Shown here one piece after another: positions 18,054 to 30,020 of a stretch of 64,000 bases of DNA (position 1 is its first letter; each line of letters begins with the position of its first letter). Where the stretch lies: assembly GCA_034190875.2 (NCBI GenBank), contig CM067343.1:63642976-63706975 (forward strand), written 5' to 3'. The stretch comes from Urechis unicinctus. Taxonomy: Eukaryota; Annelida; Polychaeta; Xenopneusta; Urechidae. Both the position numbers and the translations under genes were made by a program. The notes beneath the pieces were generated by a model, which saw nothing but the letters and a program-made list of their open reading frames with translations, was not told where the DNA came from and made no database searches.

Positions 18054-18366
18054 TACTTTACTTTTTTACGGTCTACCTCTCTATTTAAAGATGCATTTTT
18101 TCAAAAAAATGACATGCGGTTTTTTTGCTCCAATTAATAGAACAACTCTTTTGGAACCCATATAAACCATTTTGCGGACTAGTTCAACGCTATATCGTCC
18201 ATTACACCGTATCGAAATCTGTCGGCCACACCCATGTTTACAAACATGAGCACATGTCGATGGGAAAATGACGCATGCGTATTGAAGGGTCATTTGTTGA
18301 CAACGCATAGTCGTGACGTCACGCGCAGCGCGGATTCGATAGAAGGTGGAAACGCATGCAGCCGAA

Positions 18367-20152
18367 ATGGTGAGTGTTTTGATTCCTGCATTTCTCTTCT
18401 TTCTTCTTCTTTGATTGGAGTTTTCGAATGTTATATATAAAAAAAGAACCCGCCTCAATAAAGTGAACACTATCGGTACAATAGATCACCGTAAATTTAA
18501 CAACAGATAGCGTTACACCTGCGAACGAACCCTGAGGTAGCCCTTAGACTTAGTATATTATATTTATACTGAGGCTGCGCATGTTCAAGCGTAATAAAAA
18601 CGATATTCTTGACTAGTCTTTCACGTTTTGGAGTGTAAAGCCATGACACTTGTTCGAAGTTTAATTATTTCTTATGCAATTATCGGTGCTTTTTCATAGC
18701 AAACTATTGGAATATTCCTGAATGAACTCATAAATTGTATTATAAATCAAGGGACTGGGGTCTCCCTCAGGACGTCTAGTTTATCTGGTTATAGTGAACT
18801 GAAACAGGGATTTGAATTGGCTGGCTGGCTATCTTCTATGCATACATAAATCCTACAGAGAAGATAGCGGCCAGCCAATGCAAATCCCTGTGTACTGAAA
18901 CGTCCATGCTAGGAGTTTGGGGTGGTATGTATCATCGTATGGGTTTGGCTGACTTTTGCAGGCTTTTGGCTCAAACACTGTAACATTATTGATTGAATTA
19001 TTCTTGTCATGTTCATTCATTGATTAAATTGAACCAACCCACTTTCAAATTTAAAGGAAATCAAAACGCCAAGGAGGGGATCACCTACAAGAAGAGGCAG
19101 TGGAAGGGGTCATGGTACAGATTCTGACAACGTGTGTGGAACTGAGGTTGGTTCCTTTTTTATTTGATTCTTATCAAGGTTATTTTATTGAACTCAATAC
19201 ACCCATTATGACTGGGAAGGATGTGTTTAATGGTTTGAAATTGTTCACCATGACACAGGTGTCCAAGTTGGTGGAGGTTGCAGACAAGCCTGAAGAGGTG
19301 GCAGAGGAGCCCCACCTTCTTCAAACAAGGTACTTTTGGGCTTGCCTTACCTTATTGAATCAATTTGTCAGTAAATAGGTCCAATGTCGAACCATAAATT
19401 TCCATTGGTTCTCATTTGTTTGTAGACCTCGACAGGCCGAAAGCGAGTCAATCTTGTTCGCAGAGGCTACCTTTGCAACACACCAATAACTAACCAGACC
19501 TTACAGCAGAGTAGAGTGATTGCTAAATCTTTAGAGCTGTCACAGAAGGAGAAATTGAAGGTATTGTACAACTCAGCATTTAGCACTCTTCAGCTGCTCC
19601 AAAAACCTTCATGCAATTTTGGTCACGGAGAAAGATTTGTATTGGAGATATTCAATACATCAAAATGAAGACTTTTGATTACTCATATTTTCAGAATTTA
19701 GTGCGGTGGATGGATTTGGATGGGGTGGGTCAGTTGCTGGTTAGAAAGACAGCCAGTTTGCGCTTACAATCACCCGACAACCCACACCGCCGAAAGAAGG
19801 ATTCCACCCTCCATCAACTACCACTTCCCCAGACTGTTGCATCTGCCTTCAATGTAGGGAAATGCCTCCCCCTGTGGAGCGGCAATGGTGCACTAACAGC
19901 CCAGACTTTTGCACATATGCACTACCTCAGATGGAAGGAGTTGTGCTTAACCCGATGGTCATTGAGGTTATTAACAGGTACCGGGTGGACTTCTATGGGA
20001 TGCGGTTGTCGAGGACAAAAAAAAAAGATGCTTAGACACGGCGCCTATCAACAATTGGTTCTGTGGATTCATGTATTTTTGGAGGAGTGCAACAGGAGGG
20101 TAACTCAGGTTGTGTAAGGAAGATCAGAGACCTCTTCCTTAACAAGTATTGA
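18367..20152 (+). pseudogene. P2X7 C-terminal-domain-like gene, frame broken
   Basis: Candidate exons: an ATG followed directly by a GTGAGT donor (18367-18369), 19057-19146 (basic, RRGSPTRRGSGRG-like), 19259-19329, 19426 onward, and a last block at about 19740-20152. The last block has the cysteine pattern CCICLQCREM, then PPPVERQWCTNSPDFCTYAL, VVLNPMVIEVINRYRVDFYG, HGAYQQLVLW and VRKIRDLF. That order matches the cytosolic C-terminal zinc-binding domain of P2X7 receptors, which also occurs in many non-channel invertebrate proteins. No transmembrane segment or P2X channel domain is seen. The frame changes at an A10 run (20017-20026) and again near 20109-20117, and the 19329/19426 junction is out of phase for the longer downstream frame. 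It is either a decayed copy or an error-rich assembly stretch. Confidence 0.5.
18798..18901. mobile_element. Hairpin MITE with hAT-like 8-bp duplication
   Basis: The left arm AGGGATTTGAATTGGCTGGC pairs with a right arm ending GGCCAGCCAATGCAAATCCCT. Identical ACTGAAAC octamers lie at 18798-18805 and 18894-18901. An 8-bp target-site duplication is typical of hAT elements. At about 88 bp it cannot encode anything. Confidence 0.6.
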
Positions 20153-20650
20153 CAGTATACAGGCTTAATACAAAATAGGTTTTGGTAATATACTAAGCCT
20201 AAATGTTTTAATTTTTAATTTTAATCCGGAAATATCACATTGTTCTGATTGGTATTTTTGTGTGGATTATAAATTGCTTAGTCTTACAAAACGTGGTATT
20301 ATTTGTTCTGAACATTTTTGCTTCAACAATCTGATAACTTATTGTCTATTTGTTTTATGGAATGAGCATTCATATATTAGTAAATTTTTCGTCTCTCAAA
20401 CACAGAAGAAAAGAATTATGCACACATTATTTTGTCAATTAGTCACGACACTTATCTTCAGATTTGACTTTTTATGTTCATAATTCTAGCCCTGATAAAA
20501 AAAGAAGTGACATTAAAATGAGTTCATGTATTATTTATTTGTCAATTACATGAGTTCTTCTATTACAGTTTGGATTTACAGACAAAAGAATGTGACTAAT
20601 AAAATATTTGTACATTTCAACAAAAACAAATTTCCAAATCATATTTTTAA

Positions 20651-21577
20651 TCAAAATGAGACTCCTGCAACTGTTTCTTGGGTAGATGGCCTGGCACAGG
20701 AGCAATGTTCAAACTGATTTTGCCGGGTCATCAGCAGAGCGTTGTGGGTGTTGTTGTGATTGCTGTCGCATTGCTTGGGCCTAAAGATTTTTGTCATCAT
20801 ATCTGGTATATGGGAGTAAGTCTTGGCCTCTAAACCGATGACCACGTCTTTGACTGCTTGTTGAAGCGATTGCTGTACCTGTAACACAACAAATGGCATT
20901 ATATGGCCAAATAGCTAGAACACATTACATGTGCAGCATCAGTATTTTGTTTTCTGATAGGACATTTAGTCAGTGCGTAGTTGAGTGGTCATGAGAGACT
21001 TACATTGGCTGACCAACCCTACTTGAGTGCATATGTCCTATCCCTATGCCTGTTGTGGTCCATTGTCACAGCTTGACTGCAGGCAAGGTATGACGAACAC
21101 CTGATCACCAGCCATTGAATTAGGGTCAAGAGGATGCAATAATTTCTCTTACCTGAAATTTACAAATTAAGTAAGGTATGTTTGCAACAACAATTTACAA
21201 ATCTAAATGGTGCAATGGACTCACAATAGGCCCTTAGATTTTATTTAATCGGTGACATTTACACAAGTCGATTTAATACAGACCGATTCGATAGCAGGGT
21301 ATTCATAATACAACGAGATTACTAGCTCCGGTCATAACGGTAACATGAATTTATACCTACTGACGTCTTGTAGGGCTACGAGATTACTTACATGTCCAGC
21401 AAAACTTTGCAGCTTCTTCGTTGGTCACACTCCTCACTTCCCTGAATGCCTATCTTAAGACACCCTCGTGTTAGACCGCAGCTGGTCTAGCTCCCGCTTC
21501 CTTCTCTTAGTTGTTGAATCTATTAACAGCTTCTTTCTCCCTCCACCTTTTCTTCGTTTCTTGGTTTGATCGTCCAT
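20651..21577 (-). CDS. Hypothetical small basic protein, two candidate exons
   Basis: Not recognised. Exon 1 (21464-21577) starts MDDQTKKRRKGGGRKK and is strongly Lys/Arg-rich, like a nuclear localisation region. A GTGTCT donor follows codon AGG. Exon 2 (20651-20878) has a good acceptor (GTGTTACAG) and reads VQQSLQQAVKDVVIGLEAKT onward to a stop, keeping phase 0; together they give 113 codons plus stop. Without splicing, exon 1 meets a stop 3 codons further on. The donor is weak and a frameshifted alternative continuation (AFREVRSVTNEEAAKF) also looks protein-like, so the model is tentative. It converges on the P2X7-like gene. Confidence 0.3.
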
Positions 21578-21892
21578 TATCGCAAAGAAAATAGCGCAAA
21601 CTAAACACCCGCCGGCGGCAATCGGCACAGAGTGATGACGTTTCTGCGCTTCCGGAATTAATAATACATGAGCTTCCAAATATGGTCTATTCTTGGCTGG
21701 AAGTGAAAAATAAGGAATTGAAGGTTTATTTACGAACAACAAGAAATATATACGGCCATTCCAACTTTGGAATCCGGATATCAGCACCATTTAGGGTACT
21801 CTTGCAGTTAGCAACTTTTTTTTTCGATTCGATTTTTTGAAAAAAATGCACCTTTAATTTGATGATAATTCTGTACGCCAATCACCCGCGTT

Positions 21893-22585
21893 AGTTGTTT
21901 TTGAAAACCAGATGCCCGATAGTCTGAGATGAATATGAAAGATTTCTACCGGATAGTGGCTGATAAATGTCATTGATATTCATCTGTGTGAACATTTCTA
22001 AGTGTAGTCTGTTTGAAGTCTTCACTTGTGAAAGGGTAATGCGTGAGTTCATGCGTCACGGATGGCTCAGCCGCAACGCGTTTCCGCCCCTAAGTTCCTA
22101 AGTTAGGTTTCATCCAGTAGGCGGAACTTTAAGGCTAGCACACGCCAAATATGTTCATACGTATCAGACTGATCAGCCGGCCTGCGACGCTTCCACTTGA
22201 TACCAGACATTCCCAAGTTTTTTTTCAACTCGCAATGGTTGTGAAAACTAGAGGCCAGATGGTCTGTTTATTTATGTGAATATGAAATTCCAAAACCATC
22301 CCCACCAAAAATATCTCCACCCGATAGTGGCTGATAAATGTCATTGAAATTCATATGCGTGAACATTTCTAATTCCAGTCTGTTCGAAGACTTCAATTGT
22401 GAAAGGGGTATGCGTGAGTTCATGCGTCACGAAAGGTTCAGCCGTAAGGCGTTTCCGCCCCTTAGTTGGCAGTAAGCCAATGGGCGGAGCTACAAGGCTA
22501 GCATACGCCAAATATATTTATATATATATATCTGTCTGCTCTGCCGGCCTGCGACACTTCCACTTAATACCAGACATTCCGCACA
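21893..22585. repeat. Tandem duplication of about 330-350 bp
   Basis: The segment at about 21893-22215 recurs at about 22245-22585. Shared landmarks are GGCTGATAAATGTCATTGA, GCGTGAGTTCATGCGTCACG, CGTTTCCGCCCC, AAGGCTAGCA(C/T)ACGCCAAATAT and CCGGCCTGCGAC followed by CTTCCACTT. Similarity is high but imperfect. The unit has no long frame; a CG-rich core suggests regulatory or mobile sequence, but this is not shown. Confidence 0.8.
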
Positions 22586-22975
22586 CGCTTTTAAGGTAAG
22601 GTACTCTTTTCGGGTAGAGATCCCGTTATATTACCTTTCTGAGCTTGGTTATATAGTTTGGCTTTGATTTTTGGTTTGTGTAACATTCCTACTGAGAATA
22701 TGAAATTATATGTAACAGCGGCATCCGTGTAATTTTGAGTCATGTTTAAGGAGACGGAGATAATTTCGCTCGCAGGAATATTTTACCTCATGATTCTAAA
22801 TTTTAGGGATGGTTTTATATTTAAACCATTCAGATTCTGGTTTATAATTTTGAACACATGCATAATCGTTGTTAGAGATATTCGACATGCCTCGTTTTTG
22901 CACAAATGATTAGAGGTTTTCGTATTTACTATCCTGGTTCGAGCCCCGCGCTTGATGTAGTGTCCCATTTGAGGT

Positions 22976-23199
<224 letters not shown>

Positions 23200-24155
23200 G
23201 ATACGAGGGATTGTGCATAGATTTAATGTTCAGTCTCTTCGCGTAGGGTCTGCTGCATAAGGTCGCTATAGTGGTTGTTGAATTGTGGCTAAGTAAATAG
23301 AACCAACAGAAAAAGAAAATTAAATTCTGAGCTGATCATAAAAGAAAGCTAACTGATCAAATTTGCGAGGTGCTTTTATTGTTTTATATGACATGTCATT
23401 AAGTCAAAGGTTCGATGTTCAAAGTGTCTGCGGTGAGTTTTTGGTGTCATACTTCATATGAACTCTCGATCAGACAGTTAAATTTCATGTTGCTTTTGAG
23501 TATTCGATGTCTCTCAAATGAAAGGGGTATCACAGCGTCACTTTCGTGCCACTTTAGAATTGGTTCACTCGCATGAAGTTAGCGTATGACCTCTTCTGAA
23601 CTCTTTGGTTTGACGTTGTAAAGCCATGCCTCATTGACCCGCGGAAAAACAAGCCCATAATTATTTCATGAGAATTCGCGCCCTCTTGAGTTGACAACGG
23701 ATGTTAAAAAAACCCGAAGCCCATGTAAAAGAGGCAATATAAATGGCTTCGTTTACTAGCAGTGTATCTGTTTAATGATGTCTTGACAAACAGTGGCGAG
23801 TGGTAGCGGGACCGTGTACAAGGGGTCCGCTGTACATGAAGAACATCGCTCTCAACTCCCCAGGGCTTTTCATATACGGAAAGTGACGTTATAGTTGCAT
23901 ACCATGTGGAGCGTTAGCTCGCGAGTCTCAATTCGTGTCAGTTACGTGCAAAGGTAAACATTAAGCCAAGTGGTCGGGGAAAAAATACACCGCAAAGTAA
24001 CATCCGATGCCTGTAAACTTACATGCATCTACGGCGGTGATATTTGGGACGCGCACGCGTGTCGGTAAATTTTTTCCATTTATGTTCCCGCCTAAATGAC
24101 CGGATATGGTTGACAGCTAGAGCTTGAACTGGCTGGCAAATGTCGTTGTAGTACT

Positions 24156-24391
24156 CAGGCCCGTAGCCAGGGGGGGGGGGGGGGGGGTTCGAGGGGTTCG
24201 AACGAACCACCCACTTAGCCCAGAAAGGTCCGCCTTGCTCTAGCGCATTTGTGTTGCTGCGCATAACAGTTTTCGACCAATTACAAAGCTTTGCCGCATC
24301 AGTATGAACCAGGAGAAAGGTCCACAAGAGAGGGGAAAAGAACCCCCCCCCCCCCCCCCCCCCCCCACTAAACATCCTGGCTACGGGCCTG
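24156..24391. mobile_element. Short TIR element with poly-G and poly-C tracts
   Basis: Begins CAGGCCCGTAGCCAGG and ends CCTGGCTACGGGCCTG, a perfect 16-bp inverted repeat around a 236-bp element. Just inside the left end is a run of about 18 G; inside the right end is a run of more than 20 C, so the tracts pair as part of the inverted repeat. Flanks GTAGTACT and GTACTATA are only partly alike. The minus-strand Gly-rich frame across it is an artefact. Confidence 0.75.
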
Positions 24392-24732
24392 GTACTATAT
24401 AGCAAAGACCAATCGATTTGAAATTTCTCCGTTTGTTTACGATGTTAAATATTTTTGCTGAATGACTTTGGTCAAATTCTCCCCTCCTGACTTCTCATGA
24501 AGTGATGACTGTGCGATTACTATATAGCGCGCATATTTTGTGTACTTCCGCACGACGCGTACAATTTGATTTATATAGTATAAACCAATTATATTTTGAA
24601 CATTCCACCAGGAAATTGAAACCAGAATCACTGAGTTGCATAATTATGCCTGTACAACCTACACTACTACTGAAATACATTTTAATTCATACGTGTTACT
24701 GTATTCCTTTGAATCATAGAAAGAAAAAGAAC

Positions 24733-26406
24733 ATGTCTCAGGAAGATTTGGAGGCTGCGTTTGACGTGATCGATGTCGACGGCAATGGGAGTTTGGATGA
24801 GAGCGAGGTCGTATCTGTGATCAGAAATTGCATGGTGGGTAACCCGACTGAAGACCAGATCAACAAAACAGCAGCAGTAAGCAGACGTCGTGTTTGATCA
24901 TTTGAATAATTCTCCATTTGTCTATCAAGTGCGCTTAAACTATCCCCTCATTATGCACATAATTTGTCTTAATTGCCAGCCCATTGCAACAATGATAAGC
25001 TGAGGTCCACATTTCACTTGCATATTTCATCTTAACGGTGCATGACTTCTGCGACACTAACTGGGGTTCGTATCTCTAGGCTTGCGAGTGGAAATCAGGG
25101 GGTGGGGCCGGGGGGGGGGGCACACTTAATGGTATAGAGGTAGTACATATGTGCCGCGCGACGGGGTATGTTTTTTCGGCCTCTTGACTTGTACGACGGG
25201 TTTTTTGGCCTCATACTTGTACGACGGGGTATGTTTTTGAGCTTCAATCTGTACGAGGGGTTATACATTCGCATAATACCTTGTACGACGGGGTATGCTT
25301 TTGGCCATTTTGACCTTGTACGATGGGTACGGGTTTTCGAGGTCCCGCGGCACACCCCTATCCAGAATAAGGCCAAGTGCCCCCCCCCCGGGGGGGTGGG
25401 GGTAACAACGACCGGACGGAAGCTTTCCTTAATCCATCGCTAATCTCACTTAAGTGTCGTTTACGAACTTGTCATGGCCTATAACCATGGATCATATGCC
25501 CATCTATCTAACCAAAACGGCGACATTTATCTGTACAAGGTGAAAATGGCTAAAACCATACCCCATCGTACAAGGTATTATGCAAATATATGACCCGTTG
25601 TACGAGTTGAAAATGGCAAAAAACATATACCGTCGTACAAGGTATTATACAAATGTATGACCAGACGTACAAGGTATTATTTAAATGTATAATTCGTCGT
25701 ACGATGCGAAAATGGGGTGTGCGGCTTGGATAATTAATCATCAGAAATCATGTATGTTGGTGCCTGTGACAAGAATGCCGAAGACAAAAAGGCATGAAGC
25801 CAGAGAGTGTGATAGTATGACTCTCGGCGCGTCACACAGGGACCATTCATTGCAATTGCATTGTCAACGGTTGGTGGGAAATCCCGGGAGGTTATCTCGA
25901 CATGCAGAAACAAAAAATATATTAAACGCGCTGTACAGATGGGAAGAGAAAAAACGTATCCCGACGTACAACATGAAGCCTCCCAAAAAACTGATTGCTC
26001 CTGAAAAACATACCCCTTTGTACGAGTACGAGGCCCAATTAAGCCCGTCGTACACGCCGAGAGGCCGAAAAAACCTACCCCTTCGCGCGGCACATGATCT
26101 CCTCTTGCCAACCTTATGATACGAACTCCGGTGGCGGCATGTATATGTGTTCGTCAGTGGCCGTATTATAAGAAGCAGCAACCACATTATCGGTATCGCC
26201 AAGCACCCCAGTGTTCACTTTTCGCAGCTGACATGACGTCAATCTGAAGGCAATAAAAAATATCATAGTGCATCATATTTACATTCATGTGTTTCCAGCA
26301 ACTCATAGATATCTGCGACAAGGATGACAGCGGCAAGGTCTCCAAGACCGAGTTCGTCCGTGGTATGACAGACATCTTAGCTAAAATCCAAGCTGAGAAT
26401 CAATAG
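24733..26406 (+). CDS. Small two-EF-hand calcium-binding protein
   Basis: Two coding exons, 24733-24876 and 26299-26406, join in phase 0 to 83 codons plus stop. Exon 1 starts MSQEDLEAAFDVIDVDGNGS and carries EF-hand loop DVDGNGSLDESE. Exon 2 carries loop DKDDSGKVSKTE and ends AKIQAENQ. Both loops have Asp at positions 1 and 3, Gly at 6, a hydrophobic residue at 8 and Glu at 12, so both should bind Ca2+. The size and two-hand layout resemble the half-calmodulin proteins common in invertebrates; no specific family is assigned. A TGAATCATAG acceptor upstream of the ATG suggests a 5' UTR exon. The 1.4-kb intron is almost filled by two copies of the GTACGACGGGG element. AATAAA follows at 26690-26695. 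Confidence 0.82.
25110..25389. mobile_element. GGGGCACTT-ended element with internal sub-repeats, copy 1
   Basis: Ends in inverted G-run/CAC...TT and AAGTGCCCCC. The interior is built from variants of GTACGACGGGGTATG, alternating with TTTTTGGCC-like spacers. It matches the element at 35804-36218 in reverse orientation, including the CGAGGTCCCGCGGCACACCC block near one end. It lies in the intron of the EF-hand gene. Confidence 0.7.
25532..26093. mobile_element. Partial copy of the same sub-repeat element
   Basis: Contains repeated CATACCCC(A/G)TCGTACAAGG and AAGGTATTATGCAAAT motifs, then GAAAAACATACCCC(T/G)TTGTACGAG and GAGGCCGAAAAAACC, in the order seen in the 35.8-kb copy. It stops at CGCGCGGCACAT without the C-run terminus, so it is truncated. 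A non-homologous middle (about 25720-25900) may be a further insertion. Confidence 0.6.
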
Positions 26407-26689
26407 ATTCTTTCCTCCTTCCGTTAAAACCATCATACACAGTTGGAACCATCAAGTTGATTGTACGAACAAGACTTCAACATAGATAGTGGCTAAGTCT
26501 CCTTTGTATTTAATACAAATGACATTGTCACCAGACTAATATCATTTTCCACGATCACCATTTCTGTTCCAAGAACTTTCAAGGGATAAGTTTCGACTCC
26601 ACTTCAACAGCTGGTGGAAGCAACAGTCATAGTTAGTTTTCAACGCATGAATTTAATGTTTTTAACGGAAACTTACACATTGATTTTGA

Positions 26690-26695
26690 AATAAA
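26690..26695 (+). terminator. Polyadenylation signal AATAAA of the EF-hand gene
   Basis: AATAAA 284 bp after the stop codon in an otherwise ordinary AT-rich 3' UTR. Confidence 0.6.
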
Positions 26696-26739
26696 CTTTG
26701 AGGACATAACCGTTCCACAGTCCATGCTCACTCGCCAGA

Positions 26740-27100
26740 GGCGAGGTCAACCACCACCAACATACCTCCCACACCCCCTCTTTGCCGAGCTGCACCCACC
26801 ATCAACATACCTCATCATCCACACTCCTCGCCGAGCTGCACCCACCGCCATCATACCTCCCACACACCCCTCCTCGTCGAGCTGCACCCACCACCAACAT
26901 ACCTCCCACCCACCCTCCTCGCCGAGCTGCACCCACCACCAACATACCTCCCACACCCCCTCCTCGCCGAGCTGCAACCACCACCAACATACCTCCCACA
27001 CCCCCTCCTCGCCGAGCTGCACCCACCACCAACATACCTCCCACACACCCTCCTCGCCGAGCTGCAACCACCACCAACATACCTCCCACACCCCCTCTTT
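26740..27100. repeat. Minisatellite, about 46-bp unit, 7-8 copies
   Basis: Unit contains GCCGAGCTGCACCCACCACC followed by AACATACCTCCCACAC. It begins 45 bp after the EF-hand gene polyadenylation signal. Open frames on both strands (His/Pro-rich or Gly/Trp-rich) come from the repeat. Confidence 0.9.
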
Positions 27101-28118
27101 GTCAGCACCAACCACTCCTACTCCACTCACCATACAAAGCACCAATAAATTGTGGTCAAAGGCTTCAAATGCAGGTGTTGACCTATAAGTGTGTTACCTA
27201 GGTTATACCCAGAATCTAGGGTGGATGGGGTTATTCATGTGACAACATGACATGACAATACCACCTGTATCAGAATAATGGCTAGGTGCAAATAGATAAT
27301 CCTAGGCAGTTGTTATAAGGAGAGCTCTTATTATAGTAGGTGTTACTTATTGCTTGAATTATGTTTCAAACAACATAAATTTCAGCTTAGTCCTGCATAA
27401 CACAGTCAAAGCCAAGACAGCTTTAACTAAATACGTGGTATAATGTAAGATTCATTGGAAAGAGAACATTGGACAGAACATGAAATTACTATACAGAGTT
27501 CTTTGTTTTATTGGTTGATTCATTTATTTTATGTACATATTATAGGAGAGCTTGGAAGCAACTACTAGTCAAACATCTTTTCCCTTCAATCACATCCCCT
27601 TACTGAAGAAATCACGAGTTCACCCAGCCAGATGTATACAAATAATGTGCAGGCATTAAAAATTAGTTTTTGAAATATGACTTCTAAAACAACAAGTTTA
27701 TCTCAACCGAAATAATACTGGGTCTAGTTGTTAGGAGAGATAAAAGGCATTGATGGGTAAAAAAATATAGCTTCTCAACCAAATAATTTATAGACTGCCC
27801 ATCATAACAACTACTGAACTCAAGGTTGTATCAAGAGGATGTTCCACAGCTTAGCAATATACAACTGGAAAGGGCATTAGATGATATATCAACCAAACGC
27901 ATGAATATGCAACGCACACCAGTTACTCAGTTCAACACAACTAGGGATTATGTTAGCGAAGCGTCAAACATGTCTGCCATGGAGAGTGAGAGAGAATGCG
28001 ATAACTGACTCGCCAACCTGGCGCTTGATTAGGCGAATTCAACTCGCCCGAAATCGTTTTCAGTCGCCAATGACGGGCGGGCGACTGTTAGTTTCCACCC
28101 CTGGGTAAGGGTTAACAG

Positions 28119-28750
28119 TAGGCAAGGCTCTCGCCCCTGGTGTTTTGATGATCTGTTGCCACCTTAGGGGCGAGGGTCCGTATGGCAGAATATTTAAGGA
28201 TATAAGCAAATATGCTCCTTCTCGCAATGCAGACAATGGACAGTTTAGAAAAATAACCATTATCATCTCCATAAATGTCTTAACATCAATCTTTCCTTGA
28301 GTCCAACAACAGTCATGCTCTTTAATCAACAGAATCAACGAAATTCAACACTATTTTAAGAATTGTTGTCCAACATATGGCTACCGCGCGAATTGAAAAC
28401 GTGAGCGATATCACAGCGAATTAACTAAATTATGTTGCATTGTGGGAGTCGGTCATGTTGAGTTTTTGAACAAAGCTTCTTGATGTGCCGTATGTTAGTG
28501 CTCAAACAGTACAATTAGACAAAACTGTAGTAATAGAAACAGTCCTCTTGTCATTGTGTGACATAATCTTTCATTTTGTTACAAAGTTTTGGGCATGGAG
28601 GGCTTTTGTAAGTTTTTAGCGAGTTCATCTGTCATCTGTCCTCGGAACCTTAGAAATCTCGCAAGCGGCTCTTCGCCTCTACATCACGGATGGGAGAGAT
28701 CGAAAGTAGTAAATAGCGCGGCGCTGTCAGAGGCGGAGTTTCTTTGCCTT
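28119..28750 (-). mobile_element. MITE-like TIR element, copy B (632 bp)
   Basis: Reverse-oriented relative of copy A. The left edge reads TAGGCAAGGCTCTCGCCCC and the right edge GAGGCGGAGTTTCTTTGCCT. Flanks GGGTTAACAG (28109-28118) and GGGATAACAG (28751-28760) match at 9 of 10 positions, an aged target-site duplication. It retains the same non-coding centre as copy A. Confidence 0.78.
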
Positions 28751-29282
28751 GGGATAACAGCCACTTTTTATGTCTCATATTTAGAATATTATAGTGAACA
28801 TACAACACAAGAATTTTATAATCCAGAGGATTCTAATAAAGTAAGTTTCTTTTTTTAAGTCAATTAGTAAAAATGTTAATGAGGATTCAAATTTCATGGT
28901 ATTGCTCGGTTTTGTGCCGGAATTCTACGGTAAGGTATAACAACCCAGCAAATACATCTACGTTGTCACAACGTAGCTGCCACGTGGCAATGTCGTAGTG
29001 GCCACGTAACATTTCTACGTTGTCATAACGTGATTGTGTATAGTCCCAAATACGTTGTGGCCACGTGGCATTTCTGCGTTGCAGTTTCACTTTACAGCCA
29101 CCTCTTCCGATGTATGTTTTAGAGTTTCCGCTATCTCCACTTCCACCACCGCAACTTTTGTGGCTTTGCTGATCTTCTAACAAGCTCCTGGGGAAGCAAA
29201 ATAAACAATGACATAATTGCCTTGTAAAAAATAAGAAATATGATAAAAAAAATGATTGTCAGAATGAGTATATTACTTAGTA

Positions 29283-30020
29283 TCATTCTACAGATAGACT
29301 GATTAACGAAGGCCCGCTTCCCCTTCTTCCCCCTCAAACTATACAGTGACCATAAGTCATTGGTGCCTTTAGGATGCGACGCACAGATTCGCTAACGGTT
29401 GAGCCACCGAGTGAAACCATGAAATAGGCCTGTTATACATATAATCATACAGCCATTTTATAAACAATAGCTTATGTTAAGGCTTTAAAATTTTATGTCT
29501 AGGACCGTTTATTTCCAACAACTGAAATGTTGTATTGAAATTGTACGTAAAAGCTGTAGCAACAACACTAATATACAAACAATTGGCATACAATAGCCAT
29601 ATTTGTTCATGGATATCATAAAAAAACCATACCATTTGTTTTTTATGTTGATGTCTTCTGACAATTTGGAGCAAAAGACTTCAAAACTGGCCATTGTTTC
29701 AGGAACTACTTCTTCCATATGGTCCCCAGCTACACTGCTGCTTGTCAAGGGCCTCAGTAAATGAAGCACCTCATCCAGCTTCTCCTCCAGCCCCTTCGTC
29801 CGCATCATCTATGCATTCTGTGTCGCTGCAAGGAGGGTAGTGGAAAATAACAACAGTAATACTTAATTTTTAAATAATAACTACAGCTCAGACTTAAAAT
29901 GTGAATGTGGCGAAGTACAATTATTACCAATAATTTTCGGCCCAAGTGTTTCAATACTACCGAACTTAAATGGCTGCTGAAGCTTGTTGATAACCTGCCA
30001 GGAATCCCAATTGTTGAAAA
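29283..30020 (-). pseudogene. DUF4806-domain-like gene fragments, frame broken
   Basis: Minus-strand pieces in order: a fragment ending at a GGTAAT donor (29928) that reads FNNWDSWQVINKLQQPFKFG; 29640-29805, EKLDEVLHLLRPLTSSSV then PETMASFEVFCSKLSED; and 29283-29390, VSLGGSTVSESVRRILKA, then after a frame change TNDLWSLYSLRGKKGKRAF ending before CRMIL. The pattern (short helix, 'LGG...RRILK', 'LYS..GKKGK.AF') is that of DUF4806, a domain of unknown function common in multicopy invertebrate proteins. The shift inside the last block breaks the product. Assignment is by motif memory only. Confidence 0.4.

Noticed and set aside
17663-18088. His-Thr-Tyr-Ile and Tyr-Val-Cys-Met frames over the CATA array
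   Set aside because: Artefacts of a tetranucleotide repeat that is open in several frames on both strands.
22930-22960. GGTTCGAGCCCCGCG, a B-box-like motif suggesting a tRNA or tRNA-derived SINE
   Set aside because: No A box at the right distance and no cloverleaf could be drawn. One motif is not enough.
24019-24405. 128-residue Gly- and Pro-rich minus-strand frame
   Set aside because: It reads through the G and C homopolymers of a transposon. Such peptides are common false predictions.
26724-27201. Overlapping 95-154 residue frames on both strands
   Set aside because: All derive from the 46-bp minisatellite. Five mutually overlapping frames cannot all be genes and none has splice or start context.
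27826-28008. 60-residue frame with protein-like composition (EDVPQLSNIQLERALDDIST)
   Set aside because: It could be a terminal exon, but no acceptor of good quality, no partner exon and no family match were found.
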